From NCBI RefSeq assembly GCF_943734655.1, contig NC_071353.1, forward strand, positions 82,858,604 to 82,922,603: a stretch of DNA of 64,000 nt, read 5' to 3'. The notes under the pieces are model-generated. The model was not told the origin of the DNA. It searched no databases and worked only from the letters and a program-made list of their open reading frames with translations. Source of the stretch: Sabethes cyaneus (lineage: Eukaryota; Arthropoda; Insecta; Diptera; Culicidae). Made by a program: the position numbers and the translations under genes. This document shows, piece by piece, positions 1-10,105 of the stretch (position 1 is its first letter; each line of letters starts with the position of its first letter).

Positions 1-662
1 TCGACTAGTCGACTATGAATGCGCATTACCCCGTTTTCATCTACGAACGGGCTAACTTTATTCATCTTATTGAGCTCTCTTGTAGTGAAACACTTCAGCG
101 TCGAAAAGTTCCTTTTGCGTTAACGGCTCAACGATCATTCGCTGGTTACTCATTCTCCGTTTTATGTTGGCAATGTAATGTAACGCAGTACGTAGGCAGT
201 GACACGACGGAGACGATTCCACGACGAGAAGTTAATAAAAGACGGTCGGATTTCTATGTTAGTGGACTCGACGTTTAACGATGGCATTGGCCACTCACAT
301 TCCGGCTTCCACAGGAATGAAGGTCCCTCAAAACAACGGCTAGTAGATCTTAGATCCAGTTTCGATTTCCACTTTGTGGCGTCATCTGCAACGTTCAACT
401 TAGTCCCCAGCCAGCGCCACTCTAATATGTTTGTCGCTTCCACGATTTCACCCACACGAAAGGCCACATACTGCGAAAATCGTCGATAATCTGGTTGCAG
501 CCAACATATGACGTCTCGCGCATCCGTCCAGAAATAACGTCGAGCAATTTTGATGGAATGGTTTTCTTTCACGTTTTTAGCTAGGCGTGTACCAACAACG
601 GCAGCCTGAAGTTCTAGGCGCGGAATGGAAACAAACTTGATGGCGCTACCCTGGTCTTGCAA
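1..662 (-). pseudogene. BEL/Pao LTR-retrotransposon pol fragment (RNase H to integrase N-terminus)
   Basis: Read on the minus strand from 662, the protein carries the block typical of BEL/Pao pol: SIPRLELQAAVVG, then FWTDARDVICWL, RVGEIVEATNILEWRW and an N-x-A-D-x-AT-K stretch. It ends in WNRLRRVTAYVLR, the segment just before the integrase zinc-binding domain. The frame stops at 162, but SPFVDENGVMRIHSRL can be read in another frame between about 60 and 10, so the homology continues through a frameshift and in-frame stops. Protease, reverse transcriptase and LTRs are absent, and the fragment runs off the window edge. In the family this region releases the RNA primer and joins cDNA to the genome; this copy cannot be functional. 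Assignment to BEL/Pao is firm; the family within it is not. Confidence 0.8.
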
Positions 663-1129
663 TTAACCTTCCTAATGCATTAAAAAAATCAGAGGGGTTG
701 TGTACAAGACACGACCGCATATATAGGTGACGCAGGACTACGTTCTCTTTGTAGTGATAGTAGCATGGATTCATGCTTGTAATCATTCGATTCTTCATGG
801 ATACATGCTATATGCAACATATATACATGCTACATGCGTTGTATGTAACATTTTATTTATCAAAGTAGTAACATTGCATACGTTCAATTCTCAAAAGATT
901 GTGCATTTGAAAACAATTTAACAAAATCAAGAACACAAACTATTGCTTTCCTGCTACCTTACTGAAATTAAAGATTGTTTTTATTACCCATGGTTCCCCA
1001 CGTTGAAGGGTTTTACCAATTCAATCCTATTTTATCAACAGTACATCTTTTCACTACACTTCTAATGAAACGGCAAGCATGCGTATTCATACAGAGTCGT
1101 ATTATAACCGAACACTACAGCTGTAGCAC
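663..1129. other. No gene seen; AT-rich spacer with a short shared motif
   Basis: No supported coding region. GGTGACGCAGGACTA at 726-740 recurs at 63345-63359 beside the Penelope-like element, so this edge may be a repeat remnant. Confidence 0.4.
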
Positions 1130-1470
1130 ATTTTTCCAACACAGATATCAAATTCGCCGAGGTTTAATCGTCTCGCAGTAAAGAATTTGCGATCTGTTGG
1201 GACAACGAACTAGTGTCATTTTTTCTGGCACACTTCCCTAACACAGACATCAAATTGAACTGGGTTTAATTGCGTTCGTAAGAAATCTGTTGGCACGAGG
1301 GGGTTTTGTCACTCTTTCTGGCGTACTTCCCAAGCAAGGACATCAAAATGGTCTAGGTTGAACCGCCGTGTTAAGAAATCTTGTTGAAATGAGGAAACTG
1401 TGTCACTTGTTTTGACTTACTTCCCAAGCAAAGATATCAAATTGGTATAGGTTCAGATCATCGTAAAGAA
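1130..1470. repeat. Tandem repeat, about 94-102 bp unit, four diverged copies
   Basis: The phrase GA(C/T)ATCAAA followed by a GGTT block recurs at about 1144, 1246, 1339 and 1433. It is linked each time by a TGTCACTTTTTCTGGC-like block and TTCCCAAGCAA. The copies are well diverged, so the array is old. No coding content. Confidence 0.7.
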
Positions 1471-1589
1471 TCTTCCAACCAATCACGAAGCGAGGATTCT
1501 GGTAAAACATAGGTTCATTATTTTCAATTTTTCAATAGTTCAACATCAAGAATCCATACTTTTTTCATTTGGGTCAATTCTTAGAAGAT

Positions 1590-1634
1590 TTTCCGATCGA
1601 TTGGTGTAAGAATATTGAAAATCGATCGGAAAAC
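1590..1634. repeat. Perfect 14-bp inverted repeat (hairpin)
   Basis: TTTTCCGATCGATT (1590-1603) is exactly complementary to AATCGATCGGAAAA (1621-1634), with a 17-nt loop. It could be the end of a small element or a chance AT-rich hairpin. Confidence 0.6.
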
Positions 1635-1859
1635 TGCTGAGCTATTAGCACTCAAAACCTTTCATTTTTCGTGACGCTCGCATTTTTCGATTTTTTGGAA
1701 TGACACCCTATCTCAAAACTTGCCGTAAGACGTAGTCCTACGTCAAAAAAGTTACATATGCATTGTGGTCGAAAACGACCCAAGTTTTGAAATTGCCCTC
1801 ATTCATCCATTTTCAATCCGAATTTCGTTTTCTTTACCTCATTTGAAAGCTGTGGCCAA

Positions 1860-2470
1860 AAACTGGTACCCAAGGTATGTTAGGGGATATTTGTAGACTA
1901 ATGGCCACTTCTGCGTCGGTTCCGGAACACCCACTACCAGGTCCCGGGAGACATGTTTATATTTTGAGATAATTTATTTTGCGGCACATCAAATCACATT
2001 GGCTTGATAAAATAAGATTAATGGAAGTACAATGGGGACATTTTGGACTCAAACGGCCATTTTCCCATTGGTTCCGGAACATCCGGTACCTGGGTTTTGA
2101 GGACAATTTTGAATTTTAGGATGATTTATCTTGCCACACGTCAAATTACGTCAGCTTGATATCATTAGACTATTGAAAGTATAATAAAGACATTTTGAAG
2201 GCAAATGGCCACATCAGCTTTGGTCCCGGAACATCCGGTACCCGGTTTTTGGGCCCATTTTTGTATTTTAGGATAACTCATCTTGCGACACATCAAATCA
2301 CATCGGCTTGATTAAATAAGACTAATGGAAGTAAAATAAGGTCATTTAAAAGCCAAATGGCCACTTTACCACCGGTTCTGGAACATCCGGTACCTGGTTC
2401 CGCGGGACATGTTTAGATTTTGAAATAACTCATCATGCGGCACATCGAATCACAACGCCTTGATCAAATA
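1860..2470. repeat. Tandem repeat, 152-bp unit, about four copies
   Basis: The landmark GGTTCCGGAACATCCGGTAC recurs with TCCGGAAC or its variants at 1921, 2073, 2225 and 2377, a constant 152-bp spacing. Each unit also holds CACATCAAATCACA, GGCTTGAT.AAATAAGA and AAATGGCCAC. The exact period with scattered substitutions points to a satellite-like array. Confidence 0.85.
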
Positions 2471-2624
2471 AGACAGTTACAAGAGGTTTGAGGACTACCT
2501 TATCTAGGTGAGAACACTACACACATACATTGACAGTATGCTTCACTCAGCTGCAGATAGGTAGCGCTGATGGCATACCACTTACGCGTTATATGAAGAA
2601 ATCAAAGAGCTGCATATCTATGTA

Positions 2625-3546
2625 GGGTATTGTCGTTATCGTCGGGCCACTGTTATGGTCGGGCCATCACGATTTTACAGTTTTAGTAACTCATGATATC
2701 TATGATACAATCATTGTAAAACTTCTTACTGTGATAGCTAACTTTTCACAGTATTGTGAGTTTCAGTCGTGTATTCAAAACACCCGTACTGAATTCAGTG
2801 ACTAAATCTTCCAAAAAAAAGTTTTCCACGCGCAATGAACTTTTGTTCAGGAAATGATTCATGAAATGCAATTATCGAGATAAATTTTGAAAATGTATGA
2901 AGTGTGTTGTGCTGCACACGTAGACTATAGAAAAATCCCCTCCAGTAAGGTGTTTGGGAAGGCTAAGGTGAAATACTAGAAAAGCGCTATTTGTACAGGT
3001 CGGGTCACTTGAGTAGTCATGGTTGGGCCACCATAATTTTAAGCGCAGAAGCGCAATAATCGCTAGAGAATGTCAGTCACGTAAAATGTGATGAAATGAA
3101 GCAAAATTACCACGATAAATACTTAGATTTTTGTTGTTATTTCATTGTAGTTGTACAATTCGGAAAAGGCAATTGTAGCAATACTGATTTTACAAGATCG
3201 CCAAAATTTCGCAAGAATGCAATTAAAAATAGGGTATTTGTGCATATATGAGCCGTTGTTCAGGGAATTCATTCTTTTTATGCCTCTATATAGAATTTCA
3301 ATACGTATGTCTTAGATTTTCTGCGGTGGCCCAACCTGTACAACATGGCCCGACTATGACAACATTTTTTGTCTTCACGTAAATGCCTATAACTTTTTTA
3401 TTTTTCAAGCAATCAGTTCAAAACTTTCCGGAAATATACCTTATTCTTAGAGCTTTGCAACGATGTATTTAGATTTCTAAAATTCCTTTTGAAACGAAAG
3501 TTATGGGCGAATTCCAAAACGTGGCCCAACCACGACGACACTCCCC
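2625..3546. mobile_element. TA-flanked TIR element (Tc1/mariner-type non-autonomous), 922 bp
   Basis: The ends are GGGTATTGTCG at the left and the complement of GGGGAGTGTCG at the right; the inverted similarity continues into a GGGCC block. TA flanks both sides (2623-2624 and 3547-3548). A paralogous empty site at 6465-6491 reads TATCTATGTACTATTAATAA through the junction with one TA, which fixes the boundaries. GTCGGGCCA-like phrases repeat near both ends. There is no transposase ORF, so it would have depended on a source element elsewhere. Confidence 0.8.
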
Positions 3547-3650
3547 TACTATTAATAATCTAAGGTGCAGAAACAAAATTGTATGTCTTTACTTCTTACA
3601 AAGAGGCGAACCAGCCGCAGGCTGAAATCCTCTCTAATATAGAATAAAAA

Positions 3651-5434
3651 ACCCGATTTAATCCACCTAGTGGTGAAAGGAACCTTTGTTATACGGTCTT
3701 ACTTGCTATTTGAGGTAGAAATCGACACGTCTTCGGAACATAATTCATCTATTGGTTATCGTTGCGTAGTGCGTTGATTTACATAAAATTTTTGAAAATT
3801 GAATAAGTTTACAAAATTTGAACAAAATAGAAACACTTTTAAATTTTGATAGATCCTTTGTTCATGAAATTTCCGAGTAAGGATAAGTAAGTTGTTATTA
3901 ACCTGAGTAAGTGCAAATAAAAGTAAGTTGTAAGTGGAAATCTTATCCTTTAGCATATACGTTGTCTAGTAAAGGTCTAGTTTATAGGTTTTTGAACTAT
4001 GCATAGTTTCCTGTAACGCCATTCTATTTCACTCACATCAATAGAGTTTTCTTGAATAATTTTCATCAACTTTTATTAACTCACGCTGTTATATTTTATA
4101 CAACACGTGTAGGTTTTTCAACGCCATATTGTTATAAAATTACAAATCGTTGTTTAACTAACGTATATTCTTCAACAAACTTATTGTGAGCAAAATATCA
4201 TAATTATTCAATGCATTAATAATTTAAATTGTTGGGAAAATGTATGCAGCAAATCTATCAGCAAATGTAAAATGTTTAAAATGTATCCGTCTGCTGGTAG
4301 TCGAGTAATGCGGAGTCAAAATTAGGGTATTTTTTATAATCAAAGTTCCACAGATCCTAAACAAGCAAACATAGAGATACTATACCTCATTTCAGCAAAG
4401 TTGTGTATTTTTACTATTTGTACAATGAAAAAGTCTTACAATAATTACAGAAAGAGCAAAAATAGAAAAACTGATTTTACAAATTCATATACAATAAATA
4501 AGATATTTCTATCTTCGCTGCAGAGATAGATGGTTATTGCCTTTAGCAAAATTTCTTGTAATAATATGTTCTATAACTTTGCAGAACACATCAATGTGTT
4601 ATATTGACACTGAAGAAAAATAATTTTTTTATTTCACTTTTAGGGGGATTAATCAAAATTTAAAATCCACCAGACGATCGAGCTTTTAATTTCAAGAAAC
4701 TCTTTCAAAGGTTCGATAAACCTAAAACCAAGTTTTCCCAGTCAAAACTCTAGTGCACACGTTTTCTTTGGTTTAGGGCTATTTTGCGCGCGAGTAACCG
4801 TGTTATAAAAGTTGGCGCGAGTGTTCGAGGATTAATATCTTTTAACCGGTAAAACCAATTCTTATGAAATTTTGCATATATATTCCTAGTGTCAAAACCT
4901 CTCGTTTGATATTAAAATAATTCAAATTAGGTAAATTATCTTGGTTAAAATCATTATAAATTATTGTTAATTTTGGTGTGGTGTATACGGTTGCTCATAA
5001 CTTTCAAATTAAACGTCCAATCAAAAAACCATTCAATAGTGATCTATTAGGATATATTATCTTTCAAATGAGACTAATAGCGCATAAATCGGTTTGCCCA
5101 TCTCTAAGAAACAGGCGATAATTATTACCTTGTCAAAACAGGTTTTCTAAGCATAACTTTTAAACTACTTGTTTGTTTTCAATTAAAAATTCCTGAACAA
5201 TTTAGCTTTAATAAGGGCTTTCATTTGATACTAAGATCGTTGAAATCGGTCATGTAGTTCCGACGAAACCCGTGTCACGTATTTTTCACATTTTTGCTTA
5301 TAACTTTTAAACGAAACGTCGTATCACGAAACAACTCAATAGTGATCTACTAGACAATAACACCTTTCAAACAAAAGTAATAGCGAACCATTCGGTTCAG
5401 CCATCTCTGAGAAACAGGCGATAGAAAAAATCAT

Positions 5435-5466
<32 letters not shown>

Positions 5467-5585
5467 GACATTGCTCAAATCGTCGAACCCTATCGATTGG
5501 TATATGTGACTTGGCCCTCCGGGCCTCGGATCAATTTCGTGTTTTTCGACCAATTTTTAAACCTTTGTTATAGTATAACAAAGGT
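3651..5585 (+). mobile_element. 2-kb non-coding repeat family, copy A
   Basis: Begins ACCCGATTTAATCCACCTAG and ends with the palindromic tail CCTTTGTTATAGTATAACAA. It contains a (CA)n run at about 5440-5464 and a degenerate internal duplication about 305 bp apart (around 5000-5120 and 5301-5428). Both duplicated blocks hold TCAATAGTGATCTA and GAAACAGGCGATA. It has no coding capacity and looks like a non-autonomous DNA element. Confidence 0.75.
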
Positions 5586-6544
5586 AAAAAGTGTTCACGG
5601 CAAAATGAAAGTGACGCGTTCATTTTTTTTAAATTAAAAATAGATTTTTTTAGCTGCATAAAGGTTGATGAGATGTTGATTAAGCGACTGGAAAAGCATA
5701 TTGCAAAACTATTTCTCGTTCTAAAAATAGAACTGACAGCATTGCCCAAATTGGTTATTTAAAAGCACGCAAAGACCTCTATTTGGCTTCATTGCAGCTA
5801 TTGACAAGCTTGAAGCTTGATGAAATCACGAGGTTTAGATGTTTAGGAGCTGAAAAAAGGTTTTTATTTCTAAACCTAAACCAAAGTTCAGCCACAGGTT
5901 GAATAAAATCAGCTATAAAAGCGTTTGATCAGCCTGAAATTGTTACTTGGCAATGAACAAAATGTTGGCGGGTCATTCCGGTCAAGCGCCGAACCCAACA
6001 TCTTCTTCCGCCGGCTTGGTTCGTAGCACTCACACACAGCCGTGTAGGAATTCACCAACATTTTTGTACGTGTATGGGGCTATTACGTATTACGTTCCGT
6101 CATGAACTTGTAGCACTAAATATTGTCATTAACAATCATTACTGTAATTTCAATGGTTGTGTCGAAACTTTTGATGTTAATGGTAGTAGAAAGCAAACAT
6201 ATATTGCAACAATAGCTTATGAGATAACGAAACGACTCGCACTTATCCTACGCGTCGTGAGCAGTTTTCTATTTTGCTTTTTCGAATCCTTAAAAATATT
6301 CGCCATCTGCTTTGAACAATCCCTGACTCAAAAATCAGTTTGAGTTACAATTTACCCAAAAATAAGCAACTAACGTGTATGTGCTTTACAAATACCATCA
6401 AACCGTGGTTCACCCAGCCGCCACAGATGTCTCTTTACCACCACGCAATTGCGCAGAGTGGCGTATCTATGTACTATTAATAATCTAAGGTGCAAGCCCC
6501 CAATAATTCAAGTGAAAAAAGCGAAGCCTTGGGCTTAACCGTCC
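5586..6544. other. No gene recognised
   Basis: There are only short unconvincing ORFs (for example 6074-6343, 89 codons, no recognisable domain). 6465-6491 is the empty-site relative of the 2625-3546 insertion. Confidence 0.4.
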
Positions 6545-6670
6545 TAGGATTGGGCGATACCGTATCGATACCCGCGATATCGATACTCAAGGGCCGATAT
6601 TTCGATATATTTCATCGATGCTTACGGCGCCGATATTATGCTAAATCGATACTTTCATCCCGATACTTTT
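6545..6670. repeat. TATCGATA-rich repeat block, left member
   Basis: A cluster of ATCGATAC / GATATCGATAC palindromes starts at TAGGATTGGGCGATACCG. A similar cluster at 9045-9150 runs into TTTTGCCCAATGTCC, so ATTGGGC faces inward from both sides. The two may be ends of one element spanning the LINE fragment between them, but the terminal match is weak. Confidence 0.4.
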
Positions 6671-6674
6671 GACA

Positions 6675-7099
6675 TCTCTGTTTACGTCAATCTATTGCCT
6701 CGAAGAAGAATTTGGTCAAGTTTCGACGAGCGCGGAATGAGTTGACCACGATCCTGAAGAGGAAAAAGGGGTAGAAGGAGTACAAAGAACGTGAAGAGAA
6801 CTCTACAAAAATGGCCAAGAATTACTAGCAACGACACTTTACTGGATAATTTCAAGGATTTGGGAAAAGGAGAAACTACCGGAGGAGTGGATGGAATGTG
6901 TGGTTTACCCATGTACAAAAAGGGCGATCGGCAAGGTTGCTGTAATTATTTCAGCATAACGCTGCTCAAAGCCACCAACAAAGTGCTCTCACAGATTTTG
7001 TTAGCAAGCAAACATAGCATCCCAAGAGAATTCGTAGGGTAGTACCGAGTGGGCTTTATGGAGGCCCGTGCAACTCAAATTCTCAAATTTTTACTCTCT
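6675..7099 (+). pseudogene. RTE-like LINE reverse-transcriptase fragment, part 1
   Basis: A decayed reading frame shows the sequence before RT motif 1: WEK-KLPEEWM followed by Y-KKGDR-x-C-x-NY and ITLL...KVLSQILL, then EFVG-YRVGF and RATQ. Frameshifts and substitutions break it. It stops at 7099 where the 7100-8604 element begins and resumes at 8610, so both pieces are one copy. It resembles the RT of the RTE LINE at 54473-59932. Endonuclease and 3' RT motifs are missing. Confidence 0.75.
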
Positions 7100-8604
7100 C
7101 AGGGTGTCGATTATTCCGCGAAAATGAAATTCCCTGCCTTTTCCAGGTTTTTCCAGATATATTTCAAAAAAATCCAGACGCAAAATATTTCGTTAATTTC
7201 CCTTTTTAAAGTGTTCATTTGGCTTAATTGGTTGTTTACTCTTAAATTATTATTTTCTAATGAGTTCGTTTTTCCTTTTCATCTTTTCATGCGAAATTGC
7301 TATGTGCAAAATTAAAACTAATTTGAACCTAATTAACGCACATCGAAATTAAAGAATTAAGCTAAATAAAACTTGCAAGATGTCTTTTCGGAAAAATGAA
7401 AATAGTCTGCTGGATTATCCAATTGCCAAAAGGTGGTGGGATAAGCCGTTTTGTCTATTTGATCACAAGTAATGAATAGGTATAAATCCGTTTCAAACAT
7501 TTAACTACGCAAAACAATAAATATAGAAGTTAGTTAATTAGAAGAAACTTTCTGACCCCAAGCCCGATATGTCTGAGCAGCTATTTCGATTTGTTGGAAA
7601 AATTTACGGAAATAATTGTTCCTTAGGAATTTCAAAACTTTTGATGACAAATGACATAACGATGAATCGAGCAACGCAGCATCGTTGCAATATTTGCTTT
7701 TATTCGACCTAGGTACTTGCAGCCAACTTTTGATATTCAGGAAAATTTCGGGTTTGCGACTTTATCGACTCTCTGCTCGCAGTCGAGTTTCAAAGATATG
7801 ATTGATTTGTTAGACTGAATCAGAATGTTGAGGCTGAGATGGTCTTTCATTCGAATATGCATAGAGCGTGGCTTTTAACTAGTGATCAATATGAGAATAA
7901 AAATTAAAGTCCGGGTTCTGACTCGTTCAGGTTGAATATCGTAGCTAATTTTTACAGACTGATCTTGGTACAGTTTGACTAGTCCTCGATTTAATTACAG
8001 TCCGATCTCGGTCCGGAAGTCTGGAATTATCTAGAGGCAAAATGTGCTTGTTTTAAATGCTGATTTTTTCTAAATATAAATGAATATTTGTTCTCCAAGC
8101 ATCGAAGAGTGTTTTAACAATCTTGCTGAATTGGCCGCAGTGAAAACAAAAAAAGTATTCTTCCAACAAAGTATGCACTTTGCGTATCAACATCCACCAA
8201 TCTGGTATGAAAAAAGAAGCAAATTTCTATACACAACTTTTGATCTAAATATTCCATTAATATCGAGGAATCCAAAAAATATTGATAATGATCAATTAGA
8301 TTGTGAGCTCTTCCCTTTAAACCCAAAACCGATCAAATTGATCCAACCGTTGATTTGTACACAGCAGAATAGCAGAACGCAAGTAAAAATAACATGTTAT
8401 ATTATATTTGATTTGGACACACGCAATGGCCTTAAATAAAAAGATGCCGGATATTTGAATAACTTATCCGGTATATTTTCTTCCCATGCCAAAAATCCCT
8501 GACTTCAAATGAAATTCCCTGACATTCCCTGACTTTTCCAGGTTGAAACGGATTTCACTGACATTTCCAGGTTTTCCCTGATTTTCCAGGTAATCGACAC
8601 CCTG
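7100..8604. mobile_element. hAT-like non-autonomous TIR element inside the LINE fragment, 1505 bp
   Basis: The termini are CAGGGTGTCGATTA and the inverted TAATCGACACCCTG. Repeated TCCCTGACTTTTCCAGG-type phrases lie inside the right end and some at the left. TCTCT flanks both sides (7095-7099 and 8605-8609). Ignoring the insert joins the LINE reading frame (IFTL to QIL, with stop mutations). The CAGGG...CCCTG ends suggest hAT, but a hAT element should show an 8-bp duplication, so the superfamily is tentative. A 119-codon ORF at 8080-8439 has no recognisable domain. Confidence 0.7.
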
Positions 8605-8609
8605 TCTCT

Positions 8610-9044
8610 GACAAATCCTCTAGAAATCTCGGCAGTACAACATGCCACCCATCAGACACATTTTTGTGGATTCCAGTGGAGCATACGACTCAGTCGAGAG
8701 CAAACAGCTACACACTCAAATAAAAACACCGAGCTCGGCAAAATTTTGACGAAATCTCAACAGCCGATCCTTCGGTAAATTTTTTTATGTTGCCAAACGT
8801 TACTAAAGATTCGTAAACGTCGATATACACCATCGACATTATTACCGAACGTTCGGCTTTGAGATTTCGGTAAAATGTTGCCGAACTCGGTGCTATTTTT
8901 TAAGTGTGTCTGGCAGATAATGCACGAGTACGGTTAACTGAACAAAGTTTCGTGGCTAAAATAAAGCGAGCGATGTGTTACGTACTAGGTTACGTGTGTG
9001 TTTTGGCGAAACTCATTTTGCTCAACATGAATCCCAGAATGCCG
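8610..9044 (+). pseudogene. RTE-like LINE reverse-transcriptase fragment, part 2
   Basis: Continues the 6675-7099 copy: KSRQYNMPPIRHIFVDSSGA then YDSVESKQL covers RT motif A, with the catalytic Asp in the FVD position. In-frame TGA and TAG codons replace conserved residues just before it. A 198-bp MITE interrupts it at 8711-8908, after which WQIMHEYG continues. The frame decays by about 9044. Confidence 0.7.
8711..8908. mobile_element. MITE with about 50-bp terminal inverted repeats
   Basis: The left end CACACTCAAATAAAAACACC and an inward ACCGAGCTCGGCAAAATTTT match the inverted right end (GAACTCGGTGC...AAGTGTG). The element interrupts the RTE-like coding frame between the codons for KQL and WQIM. 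I see no clear target duplication. The ends resemble the MITE at 53046-53236. Confidence 0.75.
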
Positions 9045-9150
9045 CCTTAAATAGTATCGATACAGCTAATATCGATACTTCCCGAGCGATATATCGAGGG
9101 TATCGATAAGGCGGCGGATTTGATATCAATTATCGATACTTTTGGAAATT
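9045..9150. repeat. TATCGATA-rich repeat block, right member
   Basis: Several TATCGATAC palindromes and a GATATATCGAGGGTATCGAT core; partner of 6545-6670. TATCGATA is also the Drosophila DREF target (DRE), so the cluster could bind such a factor, but nothing here shows that it does. Confidence 0.4.
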
Positions 9151-9159
9151 TTGCCCAAT

Positions 9160-9560
9160 GTCCTTCTAAGACTTGACCCTTTTTTATCGACAGGCTTCAT
9201 AGCCTTCTACTGACTTTATCTATCACCACCGCCTAGCTTTGCATATATATTCATGTAAACCCAACCGCTTAGTTGGTTTCGAGGTATGATGCCGGTTTAA
9301 TAACCTAGTCGTCGTATTTTTGAATCTCGAGAGCCTTGTAGAGTCAGTAGGATTGTTGCACTAGCCCCGTAACTGTCTTGTACTCTAATAGCTGTCTGTG
9401 AAGTCCGTTGATAAATAAGGGTCAAGTCTTAGAAAAGACGTTTAAGCCCGAAGCTTTTCGCCTAGCTGAGATTCGAAAATACGACGATTGGCTTGTTAGG
9501 ACATCATTGTACCTCGAAACCTACTAAGCGGTTGAATTCGCGTGAATGTAACATGCAAAG
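9160..9560. mobile_element. Inverted pair of tRNA-derived SINEs
   Basis: The plus-oriented copy (about 9222-9447) has a B-box-like TTTTGAATCTC followed by GTCAGTAGGATTGTTGCACT, AGCCCCGTAACTGTC and GGGTCAAGTCTTAG. A minus-oriented copy supplies the same 5' half at 9460-9555 (GAGATTCGAAAATACGACGA). Its 3' half lies at 9165-9205 (CTAAGACTTGACCC), so the two are intertwined as a palindrome. A third relative lies at 36886-37060. These are pol III-type retroposons, not tRNA genes. Confidence 0.7.
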
Positions 9561-9742
9561 TGCGGTGGATGAGAATTACCTATGTTTTCACGTAAACTGG
9601 ACGTCACGATTTTTTTGGGTGTAGGAAGTATTCCTGGTCGCGCGTCATTTTCCAACCTGAAATTTGGTTGTGCAAACCTCTTCTTAATTTCCTCTCGCAC
9701 TATAGCAGTTTTTTATTCTTGTCCCTACATTTTTTTCCACAG

Positions 9743-9976
9743 GTCGAAGTTTACTATGGTCACGATAAAAAAAAAATTTTGATTGCGTGTTTGTATTTGG
9801 AAGATCGTTATCAAATTTATGAGGTGTCATTAGATGAAGTATCGCAAAAACCTATTAAAGCGGTCCAGAAAATTCGCCGATCTGGAAAGTCAACAGAGAC
9901 GATTTTGATTTGGTTCACAGATACTCTTTATTTGATTGCTGGATATGTGGAAACTGATTCTGGAAAAATAGTGTAG
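9743..9976 (+). CDS. Exon-like ORF of unknown function
   Basis: A polypyrimidine tract and acceptor TTTTTTTCCACAG precede an open frame of about 77 codons ending in TAG at 9974-9976. The peptide is soluble and mixed in composition (ILIACLYLEDRYQIYEVSL, KAVQKIRRSGKS, LIWFTDTLYLIAGYVETD). It has alternating hydrophobic residues like beta strands and no low complexity, unlike the chance ORFs around it. No methionine lies near the acceptor, so it would be a terminal exon with upstream exons elsewhere. I do not recognise the family. It could be a real 3' exon, a retained fragment or part of an element. Flanking DNA is SINE and repeat, with no paralogue in the window. Confidence 0.35.
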   Translation, partial: VEVYYGHDKKKILIACLYLEDRYQIYEVSLDEVSQKPIKAVQKIRRSGKSTETILIWFTDTLYLIAGYVETDSGKIV

Positions 9977-10105
9977 GTATATTTTCTATAAATTCATTCT
10001 ATTGATATTAAACAATCCGCTACAAAATAATTCATGTTTGGGTTGGGGGACTCCCCTTTGAGGACATTTTGGATGTCTTCGTATCGATATACTTCACTCA
10101 CATGT

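Noticed and set aside
1860..2470. CRISPR-like array
   Set aside because: Whole units repeat without unique spacers, and the context is eukaryotic.
6074..6343. 89-codon ORF
   Set aside because: No recognisable domain or splice context; length is within chance for this composition.
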